A stretch of 64,000 nucleotides of DNA, taken from positions 682,001 through 746,000 of the forward strand of contig SCUJ01000006.1 of the NCBI GenBank assembly GCA_004297165.1, read 5' to 3'. The notes below the pieces were generated by a model, which was given only the letters and a program-made list of their open reading frames with translations, was not told the origin of the DNA and did not search any database. The translations under genes and the position numbers were made by a program. Origin of the DNA: Gammaproteobacteria bacterium. GTDB taxonomy: Bacteria > Pseudomonadota > Gammaproteobacteria > Eutrophobiales > Eutrophobiaceae. Within the stretch, counting starts at the first letter, position 1; each line of letters starts with the position of its first letter. Below, one piece after another: positions 9,726-17,971 of this stretch.

Positions 9726-9989
9726 GTGGCTAAAAAGAAGATCGAACCCAATTCCGAGTTCAACTTCGAACAGAGTTTAGCTGAACTTGAGGCGATCGTA
9801 GACCGGATGGAACGTGGCGATCTTGGCCTCGAAGAATCTATCAGACATTTTGAAAAAGGGATCAGTCTGACTCGGGCTTGCCAGAAGGCCTTGGCAGAGG
9901 CGGAACAAAAGGTGCAAACATTATTGCAGGAAAATGGCGACGAGATCCTCGCCGACTTCAAAGAAATGGAAACGGATCAGGAACCATAA
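9726..9989 (+). CDS. xseB: Exodeoxyribonuclease VII small subunit
   Basis: 87 residues from the GTG at 9726, with GGAG 10 bases upstream; the ATG at 9693 would add eleven unrelated residues. The motif [26 protein letters not shown] is diagnostic of XseB. The subunit forms the stalk of exonuclease VII together with XseA, which is not in this window. It is followed 5 bases later by ispA, the usual gammaproteobacterial order. Confidence 0.93.
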   Translation: MAKKKIEPNSEFNFEQSLAELEAIVDRMERGDLGLEESIRHFEKGISLTRACQKALAEAEQKVQTLLQENGDEILADFKEMETDQEP

Positions 9990-9994
9990 TTACA

Positions 9995-10897
9995 ATGACG
10001 GCAAATGAAGATATCAAGACCCTTATAAAGTCCTATCAAGAAAGAATCGAAACAGCGCTAGACCACTGGTTACCGGAAGCAAAGTCAGAACCCTTACATT
10101 TGCATGAGGCCATGCGCTATGCCGTACTCGGAAATGGCAAGCGGATCCGTCCCATACTCGTTTATGCCAGCGGCCGGGCTTTCGGCGTGCCCTGCGAGGA
10201 ACTGGACGGGCCGGCGACAGCGATCGAAATGATCCACGCCTACTCGCTGGTTCATGACGACCTGCCGGCCATGGATGACGATGACCTGCGTAGAGGGAAA
10301 CCCACCTGCCACAAGGCATTCGACGAGGCTACCGCCATACTTGCCGGCGATGCGCTCCAAGCCCTGGCATTTCACGTTCTCGCGCACGATACCAGAATAC
10401 GGGTTTCAGCCGAACAACGTCTGCGCATGATCGATATCCTCGCAGTCGCCAGCGGTTCCGTGGGCATGGCTGGAGGTCAGGCAATCGATCTCGCGGCGGT
10501 TGGCAAACAACTGAACCTGCAACAACTGGAAAACATGCACATGCACAAGACCGGCGCCCTGATCCGTTCGTGTGTCGAACTGGGCGCATTATCCTTTCAG
10601 GGTGTAGAACAGCGACGGATGGATCAGTTCGCCGATTATGCCCGCTGTATCGGGTTGGCCTTTCAGATCCGGGATGACATTCTCGATATCGAGGGAGATA
10701 CCGAGGTGATCGGGAAAACCCAGGGCTCGGACATTGCCCGCAACAAGCCCACCTACCCTAATCTTCTGGGATTGGATGGTGCTCATAAAGCCGCGCAGGA
10801 TCTGCACCGGCATGCGCTCACCAGCATTGCGGATTTCGATGAGCGCGCGGACGTACTGCGTTGGCTGGCCGATTACGTCATCACCCGGGAAAAATAA
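9995..10897 (+). CDS. ispA: Farnesyl diphosphate synthase (short-chain polyprenyl synthase)
   Basis: 300 residues from the ATG at 9995. The first aspartate-rich motif (DDLPAMDDDDLRRG) and the second (DDILDIEGD) are intact, as are GKRIRP and the GxxxGGQAIDL region. It condenses isopentenyl and dimethylallyl diphosphates to C15 for undecaprenol and quinone synthesis. In E. coli xseB-ispA is followed by dxs; here dxs is absent and folE2 follows after 142 bases. Confidence 0.93.
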   Translation: MTANEDIKTLIKSYQERIETALDHWLPEAKSEPLHLHEAMRYAVLGNGKRIRPILVYASGRAFGVPCEELDGPATAIEMIHAYSLVHDDLPAMDDDDLRRGKPTCHKAFDEATAILAGDALQALAFHVLAHDTRIRVSAEQRLRMIDILAVASGSVGMAGGQAIDLAAVGKQLNLQQLENMHMHKTGALIRSCVELGALSFQGVEQRRMDQFADYARCIGLAFQIRDDILDIEGDTEVIGKTQGSDIARNKPTYPNLLGLDGAHKAAQDLHRHALTSIADFDERADVLRWLADYVITREK

Positions 10898-11039
10898 CCC
10901 GACTCGATGTCTGTCAATATCGGATATGATGGACTCGCTCCATTTACCGAGTAAACTACATTTTATCTACAAGCAACCGGTCGCATACAGCCACTATCGT
11001 TCGTAGTCGGCTCAAACTCTCGACTGGAGGAATCTGTTA

Positions 11040-11846
11040 ATGAATCATGCGGTACATGAAGCAGCCAATCCCATCTCCGATATTCAGAGCAGCCAGGATA
11101 ACCGCCATATCCCCATTGATCGGGTCGGCATCAAGGACATCAAGCATCCGATCGTGGTAAGCGACCGTTCAGGGGGCGAACAACATACCGTCGCCCGCTT
11201 CAACATGTACGTCAGCCTGCCGCACAATTTCAAGGGCACGCATATGTCCCGGTTCGTTGAGATCCTCAACAACCACGAGTATGAGATTACAGTGGAATCG
11301 TTCAAACGCATCATCAAGGAAATGACCCACATCCTGGACGCAGAATCAGGTCACATCGAGATGACTTTCCCGTATTTCATGAAAAAGAAGGCGCCGGTTT
11401 CCGGCGTGCAGAGTCTCATGGACTATGATGTGACATTCATCGGCGAGATTCACGATAAGAAGCCCATCGTTTCCGTAAAAATCATCGTCCCCGTCACCAG
11501 TCTCTGTCCCTGCTCCAAGGACATCTCGGAGCGGGGAGCGCACAATCAGCGTTCCCATGTGACGATCCTGGTCAGAATGCGGGATTTCATCTGGATAGAG
11601 GATTTGATCGAGACGGTTGAGAAGGTAGCGTCATGCGAACTTTACGGTTTGCTCAAACGCCCGGATGAAAAATTCGTCACTGAACGGGCCTACGACAACC
11701 CCAAATTTGTCGAGGATCTGGTGCGGGATGTGGCGGTAAGGTTTAACGAAGACGACCGGATCAGCGCCTATACGGTGGAATCGGAAAATTTCGAATCAAT
11801 CCACAACCATTCCGCGTACGCGATGCTGCGTAAGGTAAAAACCTGA
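11040..11846 (+). CDS. folE2: GTP cyclohydrolase FolE2 (type IB)
   Basis: 268 residues. The central [21 protein letters not shown] segment (residues 158-178 region) carries the metal-binding cysteine of the COG1469 family. FolE2 makes 7,8-dihydroneopterin triphosphate, the first step to tetrahydrofolate, and is known as an alternative to zinc-dependent FolE. The ATG at 11040 has a GGAGGA site 9 bases upstream. The 142 bases before it show no clear Zur-like operator by eye. Confidence 0.93.
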   Translation: MNHAVHEAANPISDIQSSQDNRHIPIDRVGIKDIKHPIVVSDRSGGEQHTVARFNMYVSLPHNFKGTHMSRFVEILNNHEYEITVESFKRIIKEMTHILDAESGHIEMTFPYFMKKKAPVSGVQSLMDYDVTFIGEIHDKKPIVSVKIIVPVTSLCPCSKDISERGAHNQRSHVTILVRMRDFIWIEDLIETVEKVASCELYGLLKRPDEKFVTERAYDNPKFVEDLVRDVAVRFNEDDRISAYTVESENFESIHNHSAYAMLRKVKT

Positions 11847-11857
11847 GCATGAAAGAT

Positions 11858-12649
11858 TCATTGATTTTTGGCCTCTTGCCATAAGATTTCAAGTTCATCC
11901 AGGCTTGCATTCTCAGGACGCCGGCCTTGCCTCGCAAGCGTTGTTACGATATAGCCGAACCGCTTTTCAAACCTCCTGTTGCACAAACGCAAGGCATTTT
12001 CCGCATCGATACCGCAGTGGCGCGCCAGATTCACGCTACTGAACAGCACATCTCCTATCTCCGACTCGATACGATTTCTATCACCATCGCCCAGCAGTTC
12101 ATCCCTGAGTTCAGCGATCTCCTCTTCCAGTTTTTGCAGGACCGGCAGGCGTTCTTTCCAATCGAAACCGACGCCGGCGGCGCGCCGTTGCAGTTTCAGT
12201 GCGCGAATCATGGCCGGTAATGTCTTGCCAATCCCGGCGAAAGTGGAGATCTGCGCAGTCTCGTTCAACTTTTGACTCTCGCGCTCGTCTTGTTTAATAC
12301 CTTCCCATGACGCAGTCCGATCATTGCCGCTCATATTCTCGCTTGGTCCGAATACGTGCGGGTGCCGCCGCAACAATTTGTCGCATATAACCCGCGCGAC
12401 GTCCGCCAGGGTGAACTGACCCTCCTCTTCCGAGATGCGCGCGTAAAAGATAATATGAAATAACAGGTCACCCAGCTCATCGCGTACAGCCTCCCACTTC
12501 CCCCCATCGATGGCCTCTGCGAGTTCATGAATCTCTTCGAAGCTGTAAGGCAGGATGGTATTGATCGTTTGTGCGCGGTCCCAAGGACAGCCAGAGAGTG
12601 GATCGCGCAATCTTTCCATGATGGCGGCAAGTTCATCAATTTCCTTCAT
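11858..12649 (-). CDS. mazG: Nucleoside triphosphate pyrophosphohydrolase MazG
   Basis: 263 residues starting at MKEIDELAAIMERLRDP (12649); a longer frame to 12700 is not needed. The N-terminal MazG domain has the metal-binding EEIHELAEAID...DELGDLLFH pattern. A second, weaker MazG repeat follows (EEEIAELRDEL...EIGDVLFSSVNLARH). It hydrolyses (d)NTPs to monophosphates as house-cleaning. Its stop is 11 bases from that of the convergent folE2. Confidence 0.92.
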   Translation of the reverse strand: MKEIDELAAIMERLRDPLSGCPWDRAQTINTILPYSFEEIHELAEAIDGGKWEAVRDELGDLLFHIIFYARISEEEGQFTLADVARVICDKLLRRHPHVFGPSENMSGNDRTASWEGIKQDERESQKLNETAQISTFAGIGKTLPAMIRALKLQRRAAGVGFDWKERLPVLQKLEEEIAELRDELLGDGDRNRIESEIGDVLFSSVNLARHCGIDAENALRLCNRRFEKRFGYIVTTLARQGRRPENASLDELEILWQEAKNQ

Positions 12650-12780
12650 GTTTGTTCCCGAGACTTCTTTCAGGTAGAATTTGCCGAGTAATATACTCAA
12701 TAAAACATGCAGTTACATCTGGCGGATAGAAACAGACGGGCAGAATCTCAAGGTTATGCGGATATATCGGGAATAACGTC

Positions 12781-13353
12781 ATGACACCTCTCATCCTGCG
12801 TTTGGATCTCTCAGGGGCGCCGATTACCTGGATCCCATGGCAGGACGCCGTATGCCTGTACAGTCGTGACATGATCGCCTGGACGGCCGGCGATCAGGCA
12901 TTTCGTTTCCTTGGCGGGATCTGCCGTAGAACGGGGAACCGCTCGTCAATAGATATCAGTTCGATAATCGCAGTTAAGCGATCGAACCCCAAGCGCTATC
13001 CGCAGAAGACGATTCCACCGCTGACCAATCGCGAACTCTTCAATCGGGATGCCAATCTCTGCATGTATTGCGGCCATCTGTTTCCGGACTTCGAACTGAC
13101 CAGGGACCATGTCCTTCCCATGTCTCGCGGCGGAAAGGATATCTGGTCGAACGTAATCACCGCCTGCCGGACCTGCAACATGCGTAAAGGCAACCGCAAG
13201 CCTGAAGAGGCCGGGATGCCTTTGCTCGCGATCCCATACGAGCCGAACTGGGCGGAATATCTCGCGCTCTCGAACCGGAAGATCCTCGCTGACCAGATGA
13301 ATTTTTTGAAGACTCGTTTCTCGGGAAGACCTTTGGCGTTCAGCCGCCAGTAA
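12781..13353 (+). CDS. HNH endonuclease family protein
   Basis: 190 residues. The C-terminal half carries a zinc-ribbon HNH domain: CMYC, then RDHVLPMSRGG, then CRTCNMRKGN, all in the McrA/HNH5 order. The N-terminal 60 residues have no recognised motif. Such small single-domain HNH proteins are widespread in proteobacterial chromosomes, and their target is unknown. It is divergent from mazG, with about 130 bases between. Confidence 0.85.
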   Translation: MTPLILRLDLSGAPITWIPWQDAVCLYSRDMIAWTAGDQAFRFLGGICRRTGNRSSIDISSIIAVKRSNPKRYPQKTIPPLTNRELFNRDANLCMYCGHLFPDFELTRDHVLPMSRGGKDIWSNVITACRTCNMRKGNRKPEEAGMPLLAIPYEPNWAEYLALSNRKILADQMNFLKTRFSGRPLAFSRQ

Positions 13354-13393
13354 TGACTTTAAAATTTGCGCTTAAAATATTGCGGCACAATGT

Positions 13394-13399
13394 TATAAT
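13394..13399 (+). promoter_or_regulatory. Candidate -10 box for the OprI/Lpp-like lipoprotein gene
   Basis: A perfect TATAAT preceded by TG two bases upstream. The best -35 candidate is a weak TTAAAA 16 bases further upstream. It would give a leader of roughly 135 bases before the lipoprotein ATG at 13541, long enough to hold leader-level control. Confidence 0.5.
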
Positions 13400-13540
13400 G
13401 CGCACCGAGTGGCCTTCTCACAGGGGCTGAAACCATTTGATAATGCGATTCAGATCAGTCATCATTACGAACACCGGAGTGCCGCGTTAACCGGATATAA
13501 ATTATCCAAAAAGACAAGATAAGTACTAGGAGAAGCAATT

Positions 13541-13810
13541 ATGAAGAAAACACTTGTTATTGCCATGCTGCTCAGCCTGATAGCTGGTTGCGCGACGACC
13601 GAGCAGATCAAGCAGATTCAGGCAACCGCTGACAAGGCATTGGCTACCGCCAACAGTGCATCGTCAAGCGCCGACAACGCCCTGCAAACTGCCAACCGCG
13701 CGCTGGAAGCGGCGCGGAATGCCCAATCTGCTGCCGATTCCGCACAGGCATGTTGCAACGATAACAAAGCCAAGATCGATCAAATGTTCGAAAAGGCTAT
13801 GAAGAAATAA
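13541..13810 (+). CDS. Lpp/OprI-type alanine-zipper outer-membrane lipoprotein
   Basis: 89 residues. A lipoprotein signal peptide ends in a lipobox with C17 (LSLIAGC). The mature part is an Ala/Ser/Asp/Lys-rich coiled coil with heptad-like repeats (NSASSSADNALQTANRAL), as in OprI of pseudomonads. The C-terminus ends in Lys-Lys, and a terminal lysine is the residue that L,D-transpeptidases link to peptidoglycan in E. coli Lpp. An AGGAG site precedes the ATG and a strong terminator follows. The convergent neighbour is a LysM/YkuD L,D-transpeptidase, a good candidate for the anchoring enzyme. Confidence 0.88.
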   Translation: MKKTLVIAMLLSLIAGCATTEQIKQIQATADKALATANSASSSADNALQTANRALEAARNAQSAADSAQACCNDNKAKIDQMFEKAMKK

Positions 13811-13835
13811 TTCCGGGATCCACTCGGAAATGATT

Positions 13836-13868
13836 AAAAACCCTGTGCCTCGCACAGGGTTTTTTTTG
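13836..13868 (+). terminator. Rho-independent terminator after the lipoprotein gene
   Basis: CCCTGTGC (13841-13848) pairs perfectly with GCACAGGG (13852-13859) across a 3-base loop. It is preceded by an A run and followed by eight T, so it may also work leftward. Confidence 0.93.
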
Positions 13869-13902
13869 TCCATTCGCTTCTTAACTTCTATTCGATCTAG
13901 CG

Positions 13903-14925
13903 CTAGGGCAGAGCGTTTTCCATCCGCAACTTCAGGCGGTCTGTACTTCTTGAATCTTTCTCGCTAAATCTCTCCACGACCATCTCCTGGACTGACTTTA
14001 ACCGGCCGATAGCCACCGGCACACCGCGCAGTTCATCCACCGCCTGCTGGGCGAGCTTCCAATCGATCTCATAACCGTTTTCCTGTGTTAGGTTGACCAG
14101 CATTCGGACGACACTGGTCAGACTGCCGTTATACTCATCACTATCTTCATCGAGGGAGGGATGCGCCTCCAGATATATCCGATCACCCTTGATGCCTACC
14201 TTGTAAGGTTGATTGACAATATTGACCTGCGTACCCACACCCACTCTGGGAAACAACGCCTCGATGTCTTCCGGGTATAGGCGGATACAGCCATGACTGA
14301 CGCGCATGCCGACACCATAGGGTTTGTTGGTGCCGTGGATGAGATAGGAGGGCAGGCCCATATACATCGCATAACTGCCCAATGGATTGTTCGGGCCGGG
14401 CCCCACCACACGGGGCAGGATGTCTCCTTCTTCCGCATGCTCCTTTCGGACTGAGGCTGTAGGCGTCCAGGATGGGTTGGTGACCTTGCCAGTGATCCTG
14501 GTCTTGGCATACGGCGTTTGCCAGCCCTGCCGACCAATGCCCAGCGGATAGGTATACACCGTGCGCGGTTTGCCTGGCTTCACCTGTGGGAAATAATACA
14601 GCCGCATCTCCGGAATATTGAGCACCAAACCGGTCTGTTCCGCCTGTGGCAAGACAAATTGCAACGGCAGGACGACATCCTCTCCCTCCTCGATCATCCA
14701 AGTCTCCAGGTTCGGGTTTACGAGTTTTACCTCCTTGTATCCGACATCGAAACGTCTGGCGATATCGGGGATGCTGTCCCCGGCGCGGGATTTAACGTGC
14801 CGGATTTCACCTACGAGTGTGTCGCCGTTATTCTCCAGGATGTATTCACTCGCCGCTGTGGGCGCAGGCGAGATAATTCCCAACAGCAAACAGCCAAAAA
14901 ATAATATGGAATTACTATATTTCAT
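13903..14925 (-). CDS. LysM and YkuD-domain L,D-transpeptidase
   Basis: 340 residues with a signal peptide (about residues 1-25). A LysM-like peptidoglycan-binding segment follows (SRAGDSIPDIARRFDVG...LVNPN, about 45-88), then a YkuD domain with the catalytic HGT...SHGCIRL signature (Cys near residue 213). This is the ErfK/YbiS/YcfS/YnhG architecture, whose E. coli members attach Lpp to peptidoglycan. A C-terminal extension of about 90 residues follows. It is encoded convergently with the Lpp-like gene. Confidence 0.92.
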   Translation of the reverse strand: MKYSNSILFFGCLLLGIISPAPTAASEYILENNGDTLVGEIRHVKSRAGDSIPDIARRFDVGYKEVKLVNPNLETWMIEEGEDVVLPLQFVLPQAEQTGLVLNIPEMRLYYFPQVKPGKPRTVYTYPLGIGRQGWQTPYAKTRITGKVTNPSWTPTASVRKEHAEEGDILPRVVGPGPNNPLGSYAMYMGLPSYLIHGTNKPYGVGMRVSHGCIRLYPEDIEALFPRVGVGTQVNIVNQPYKVGIKGDRIYLEAHPSLDEDSDEYNGSLTSVVRMLVNLTQENGYEIDWKLAQQAVDELRGVPVAIGRLKSVQEMVVERFSEKDSRSTDRLKLRMENALP

Positions 14926-14934
14926 GTCAGCACA

Positions 14935-15462
14935 TCAACGTTCACGAAGTCTTGGCATCAGCTCAACCAGATTGCAGGGGTTGGTTCGATAATCCAGTTG
15001 CGCGGCAATGATCCGGTCCCACCCGGTGGCGCAGGCCCCTGTGGAACCTGGCATACAGAAGATATAGGTGCCGTTACTCACACCCGCGATGGCCCGCGAT
15101 TGAATGCTCGAGGTGCCTATCTCCTCGTAGGAGATCATGCGAAAGAGTTCGCCGAAACCTTCGATCTCCTTCTCGAACAACACCCGGACAGCCTCTGGAG
15201 TGCCATCCCTGCCTGTGACGCCTGTACCTCCAGTTATCAATACCGCGTTGACCTCTTCATCGGCGCACCAACCTGCCACCACCGCGCGGATGCGATAAAT
15301 ATCATCCGGCACAATCCGTTTCTCATACAACTTATGCCCGGCTTCCAGCAGACGCTGTTCGAGCAGTTTGCCCGATCTATCGGTGGATTCCGTGCGCGAA
15401 TCAGAGACCACCAATACCGCGATATTCAGCGGCAGAAAGGCTTTGGGGTTGTGTTCGGTCAT
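14935..15462 (-). CDS. moaB: Molybdenum cofactor biosynthesis protein MoaB
   Basis: 175 residues with the MoCF-binding motif ITGGTGVTGRDGTPEAV and the later CMPGSTGACATGWD. MoaB/MogA-type proteins adenylylate molybdopterin before metal insertion. It lies 9 bases upstream of the L,D-transpeptidase gene on the same strand. It is about 10 kb from the main moa/mob/moe operon. Confidence 0.93.
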   Translation of the reverse strand: MTEHNPKAFLPLNIAVLVVSDSRTESTDRSGKLLEQRLLEAGHKLYEKRIVPDDIYRIRAVVAGWCADEEVNAVLITGGTGVTGRDGTPEAVRVLFEKEIEGFGELFRMISYEEIGTSSIQSRAIAGVSNGTYIFCMPGSTGACATGWDRIIAAQLDYRTNPCNLVELMPRLRER

Positions 15463-15673
15463 GCGTTATTCCAGATGAGTTGTGAGGTGTTCATGGAGGA
15501 TGTGGCGGATCATACCGCAGTAACGGCGCCCGCGTCAGCACTCCGGTCAAGCACCGGTCCGCCCTCGCACCACCACCACGGGCTGTGACGCAATGATAGC
15601 CGGGAGTAGAATGACTCTTGTAACGAAATCCGGCTTCGAACCGGCCGTGTCATGACAAATTCAAGGATCTCCC

Positions 15674-16606
15674 ATGCGTGGTAACACCGCCGTCGAGGCA
15701 ATCTCAAGCAACATCCGCAAGGTCATCAAGGGGCAAGACAAGGCCGTGCGCAAGTTGCTGGCGGCATTCATCAGCGGTGGGCATGTCTTGCTGGAGGATG
15801 TGCCGGGCACCGGCAAAACGACCCTGGCCAAGACCCTGGCGAAATCCATCGCAGCGGAATACAGGCGCATCCAATTCACGCCGGATCTGTTGCCCACGGA
15901 CATCCTTGGGGTGTCCGTGTTCGACCAGCGCGATCAACATTTTCATTTCCATGAAGGTCCGGTCTTCACCAACATCCTGCTGGCGGATGAGATCAACCGG
16001 GCCTCGCCCCGGACTCAATCCGCCCTCCTCGAGGCGATGGCGGAGGCTCAGGTCAGTGTCGATGGCACAGTGCGTCCCCTCGACCCCTTGTTTTTCGTGA
16101 TCGCCACTCAGAACCCAATCGAATTTCATGGTACTTATCCTCTGCCCGAGGCGCAGATGGACCGTTTCGCGATGCGTTTCGATCTCGGTTATGTGGAACC
16201 CGCGGAAGAAGTATCGATTCTGTCCGAACACACCATCCGGCGACCGCTGGACGAGATTTCGGCGTGCGTCACCAGGGCAGATCTGCTCGATCTACGCGCC
16301 CGGTCGGGTGCGATCCGGATCAGCGAGGAAATGAAACATTATATCGTCGCCCTCGTTCGCGGCACCCGCAATTATACTGGAGTGCTTATCGGCGCGAGCC
16401 CGAGGGCCTCGCTGGCATTGATGAAAACCGCCCAGACGCTCGCCCTGTTCGACGGAATGGAATTTGTCACCCCCGATCATATCCAGGAAATCGCCATGCC
16501 GGTCATCGCCCACCGTCTGATGCTGGACTCCCAAGCCCGGTTCTCCGGGATGACGAGCAGCCAGGTGGTCGAGGAAGTCATCAAGACAACACCGGTTCCT
16601 GTCTGA
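15674..16606 (+). CDS. MoxR-family AAA+ ATPase
   Basis: 310 residues. Walker A is in LLEDVPGTGKTTLAKTLA, Walker B in ILLADEINRASPRTQSALLEAMAE, and sensor 1 in FFVIATQNPIEFHGTYPLPEAQ. MoxR ATPases act as chaperones or activators for vWA and envelope proteins. It is the first gene of a three-gene operon with DUF58 and transglutaminase proteins, spaced by 4 and 2 bases. No vWA gene is in the operon, though a vWA-FHA gene lies near 48.6 kb. Confidence 0.93.
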   Translation: MRGNTAVEAISSNIRKVIKGQDKAVRKLLAAFISGGHVLLEDVPGTGKTTLAKTLAKSIAAEYRRIQFTPDLLPTDILGVSVFDQRDQHFHFHEGPVFTNILLADEINRASPRTQSALLEAMAEAQVSVDGTVRPLDPLFFVIATQNPIEFHGTYPLPEAQMDRFAMRFDLGYVEPAEEVSILSEHTIRRPLDEISACVTRADLLDLRARSGAIRISEEMKHYIVALVRGTRNYTGVLIGASPRASLALMKTAQTLALFDGMEFVTPDHIQEIAMPVIAHRLMLDSQARFSGMTSSQVVEEVIKTTPVPV

Positions 16607-16610
16607 AGAG

Positions 16611-17969
16611 ATGCTGCGGAAGTTTCTGTACGCCAATTTTCGCCTGGCATACAGGCTCAGCAGATACGCACAATCCCGGTTTACTCCTGGGGGACAACTA
16701 ATCCTCGGCACGCTAGTCTTCTCGGGAATCTTCGGCTTCGATACGCGGCAGACTCTCGCCTTCCAAATCTTCTCACTCTGCGTGAGCTTATTGCTGATCG
16801 CCTTTTTCACCAGCCTGATATTTCGTGGCAACCTGCTGGTACGGCGTTTGTTGCCCGAATTCGGCACGGTGGGTCACCCGCTCAAATACAAGGTCTTCAT
16901 CGATAATCGCGGGAAACACCCACAACGCGATCTTGTCCTGCTGGATGAGTTGCATGAAGATCTGCCGGATCAGAAGGATTTCTTTGCGGCCCGCGACCAG
17001 GAGGATGCCGGCCGGAACTGGTTTGACCGCGTAGTCGGTTACCCGCGCCTGGTCAGCATGATCGAGCAAAGGCAGGGAGCTTCTATCGCGCCCGCGCCAA
17101 TCGTGGATCTTGCCCCCGGAGACAATGCCGAAATACTGGTTGAATTGCAACCCGTTCGGCGTGGTTACCTGCGGTTTAACGCCGCGAAGATAGCCAGACC
17201 GGATCCACTCGGCCTGATGCAGGCCGTGCGCAAGAATTCCCTCCCGGATACGCTGCTTATCCTGCCGCGTCTCTATCGCGTCCCGCTGCTTAAACTCCCC
17301 GACGGCAGAAAATACCAGCAGGGAGGCCTGACCTCGGTGAACAGTCTCGGCGATTCCCAGGAATTCATCTCCCTGCGCGACTATCGTCCGGGCGACCCTC
17401 TGCGCTCGATACACTGGCGCAGTTACGCGAAACTCGGACGCCCCGTGGTCAAGGAATTCCAGAACGAATTCATCGTCCGGCAGGGGCTGGTGCTGGACAC
17501 ATTCATCGAGAACGAATCCGCGCAGGTCTTCGAGGACGCCGTCTCATTGGCAGCCTCCTTTGCGCATACACTGACCCGCGGCAGCTTTGATTCCCTGCTG
17601 GATTTGATGTTCGTTGGCGCCCGGGCCTATCGCTTCACCACCGGGCGAGGGGTCGCGGAACCGGAAAGCATGCTGGAGATCCTCGCTTGCGTGGAACCCT
17701 GTCGGGATCAGTCATTTCAGCTGCTACGCGATCTGGTCCAGCGGCACGTCGGCGAGACCAGCGGTCTGATCTGCATCTTCGTGAAATGGGATGAACAGCG
17801 CCGCGCCCTCCTTGAACACCTGCTTGCCGCGGCATTGCCGGTGTATGTATTTATGGTCCAGCGGGGATCGGAGACGGTCGACCCTGGCGCTGCAATCACT
17901 GCGAGTTGCCGGTTCATCAATTTGAATTGCGGGGCCATCCAGGAACAACTCGATCAACTCGACGGTTGA
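16611..17969 (+). CDS. DUF58 domain membrane protein
   Basis: 452 residues. Two hydrophobic segments lie near residues 20-65. The conserved DUF58 core is GDSQEFISLRDYRPGDPLR followed by SIHWRSYAKLGRPVVKEF (about residues 245-285). DUF58 proteins are standard partners of MoxR and transglutaminase-like membrane proteins; their molecular function is not known. It starts 4 bases after moxR. Confidence 0.9.
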   Translation: MLRKFLYANFRLAYRLSRYAQSRFTPGGQLILGTLVFSGIFGFDTRQTLAFQIFSLCVSLLLIAFFTSLIFRGNLLVRRLLPEFGTVGHPLKYKVFIDNRGKHPQRDLVLLDELHEDLPDQKDFFAARDQEDAGRNWFDRVVGYPRLVSMIEQRQGASIAPAPIVDLAPGDNAEILVELQPVRRGYLRFNAAKIARPDPLGLMQAVRKNSLPDTLLILPRLYRVPLLKLPDGRKYQQGGLTSVNSLGDSQEFISLRDYRPGDPLRSIHWRSYAKLGRPVVKEFQNEFIVRQGLVLDTFIENESAQVFEDAVSLAASFAHTLTRGSFDSLLDLMFVGARAYRFTTGRGVAEPESMLEILACVEPCRDQSFQLLRDLVQRHVGETSGLICIFVKWDEQRRALLEHLLAAALPVYVFMVQRGSETVDPGAAITASCRFINLNCGAIQEQLDQLDG

Positions 17970-17971
17970 AT

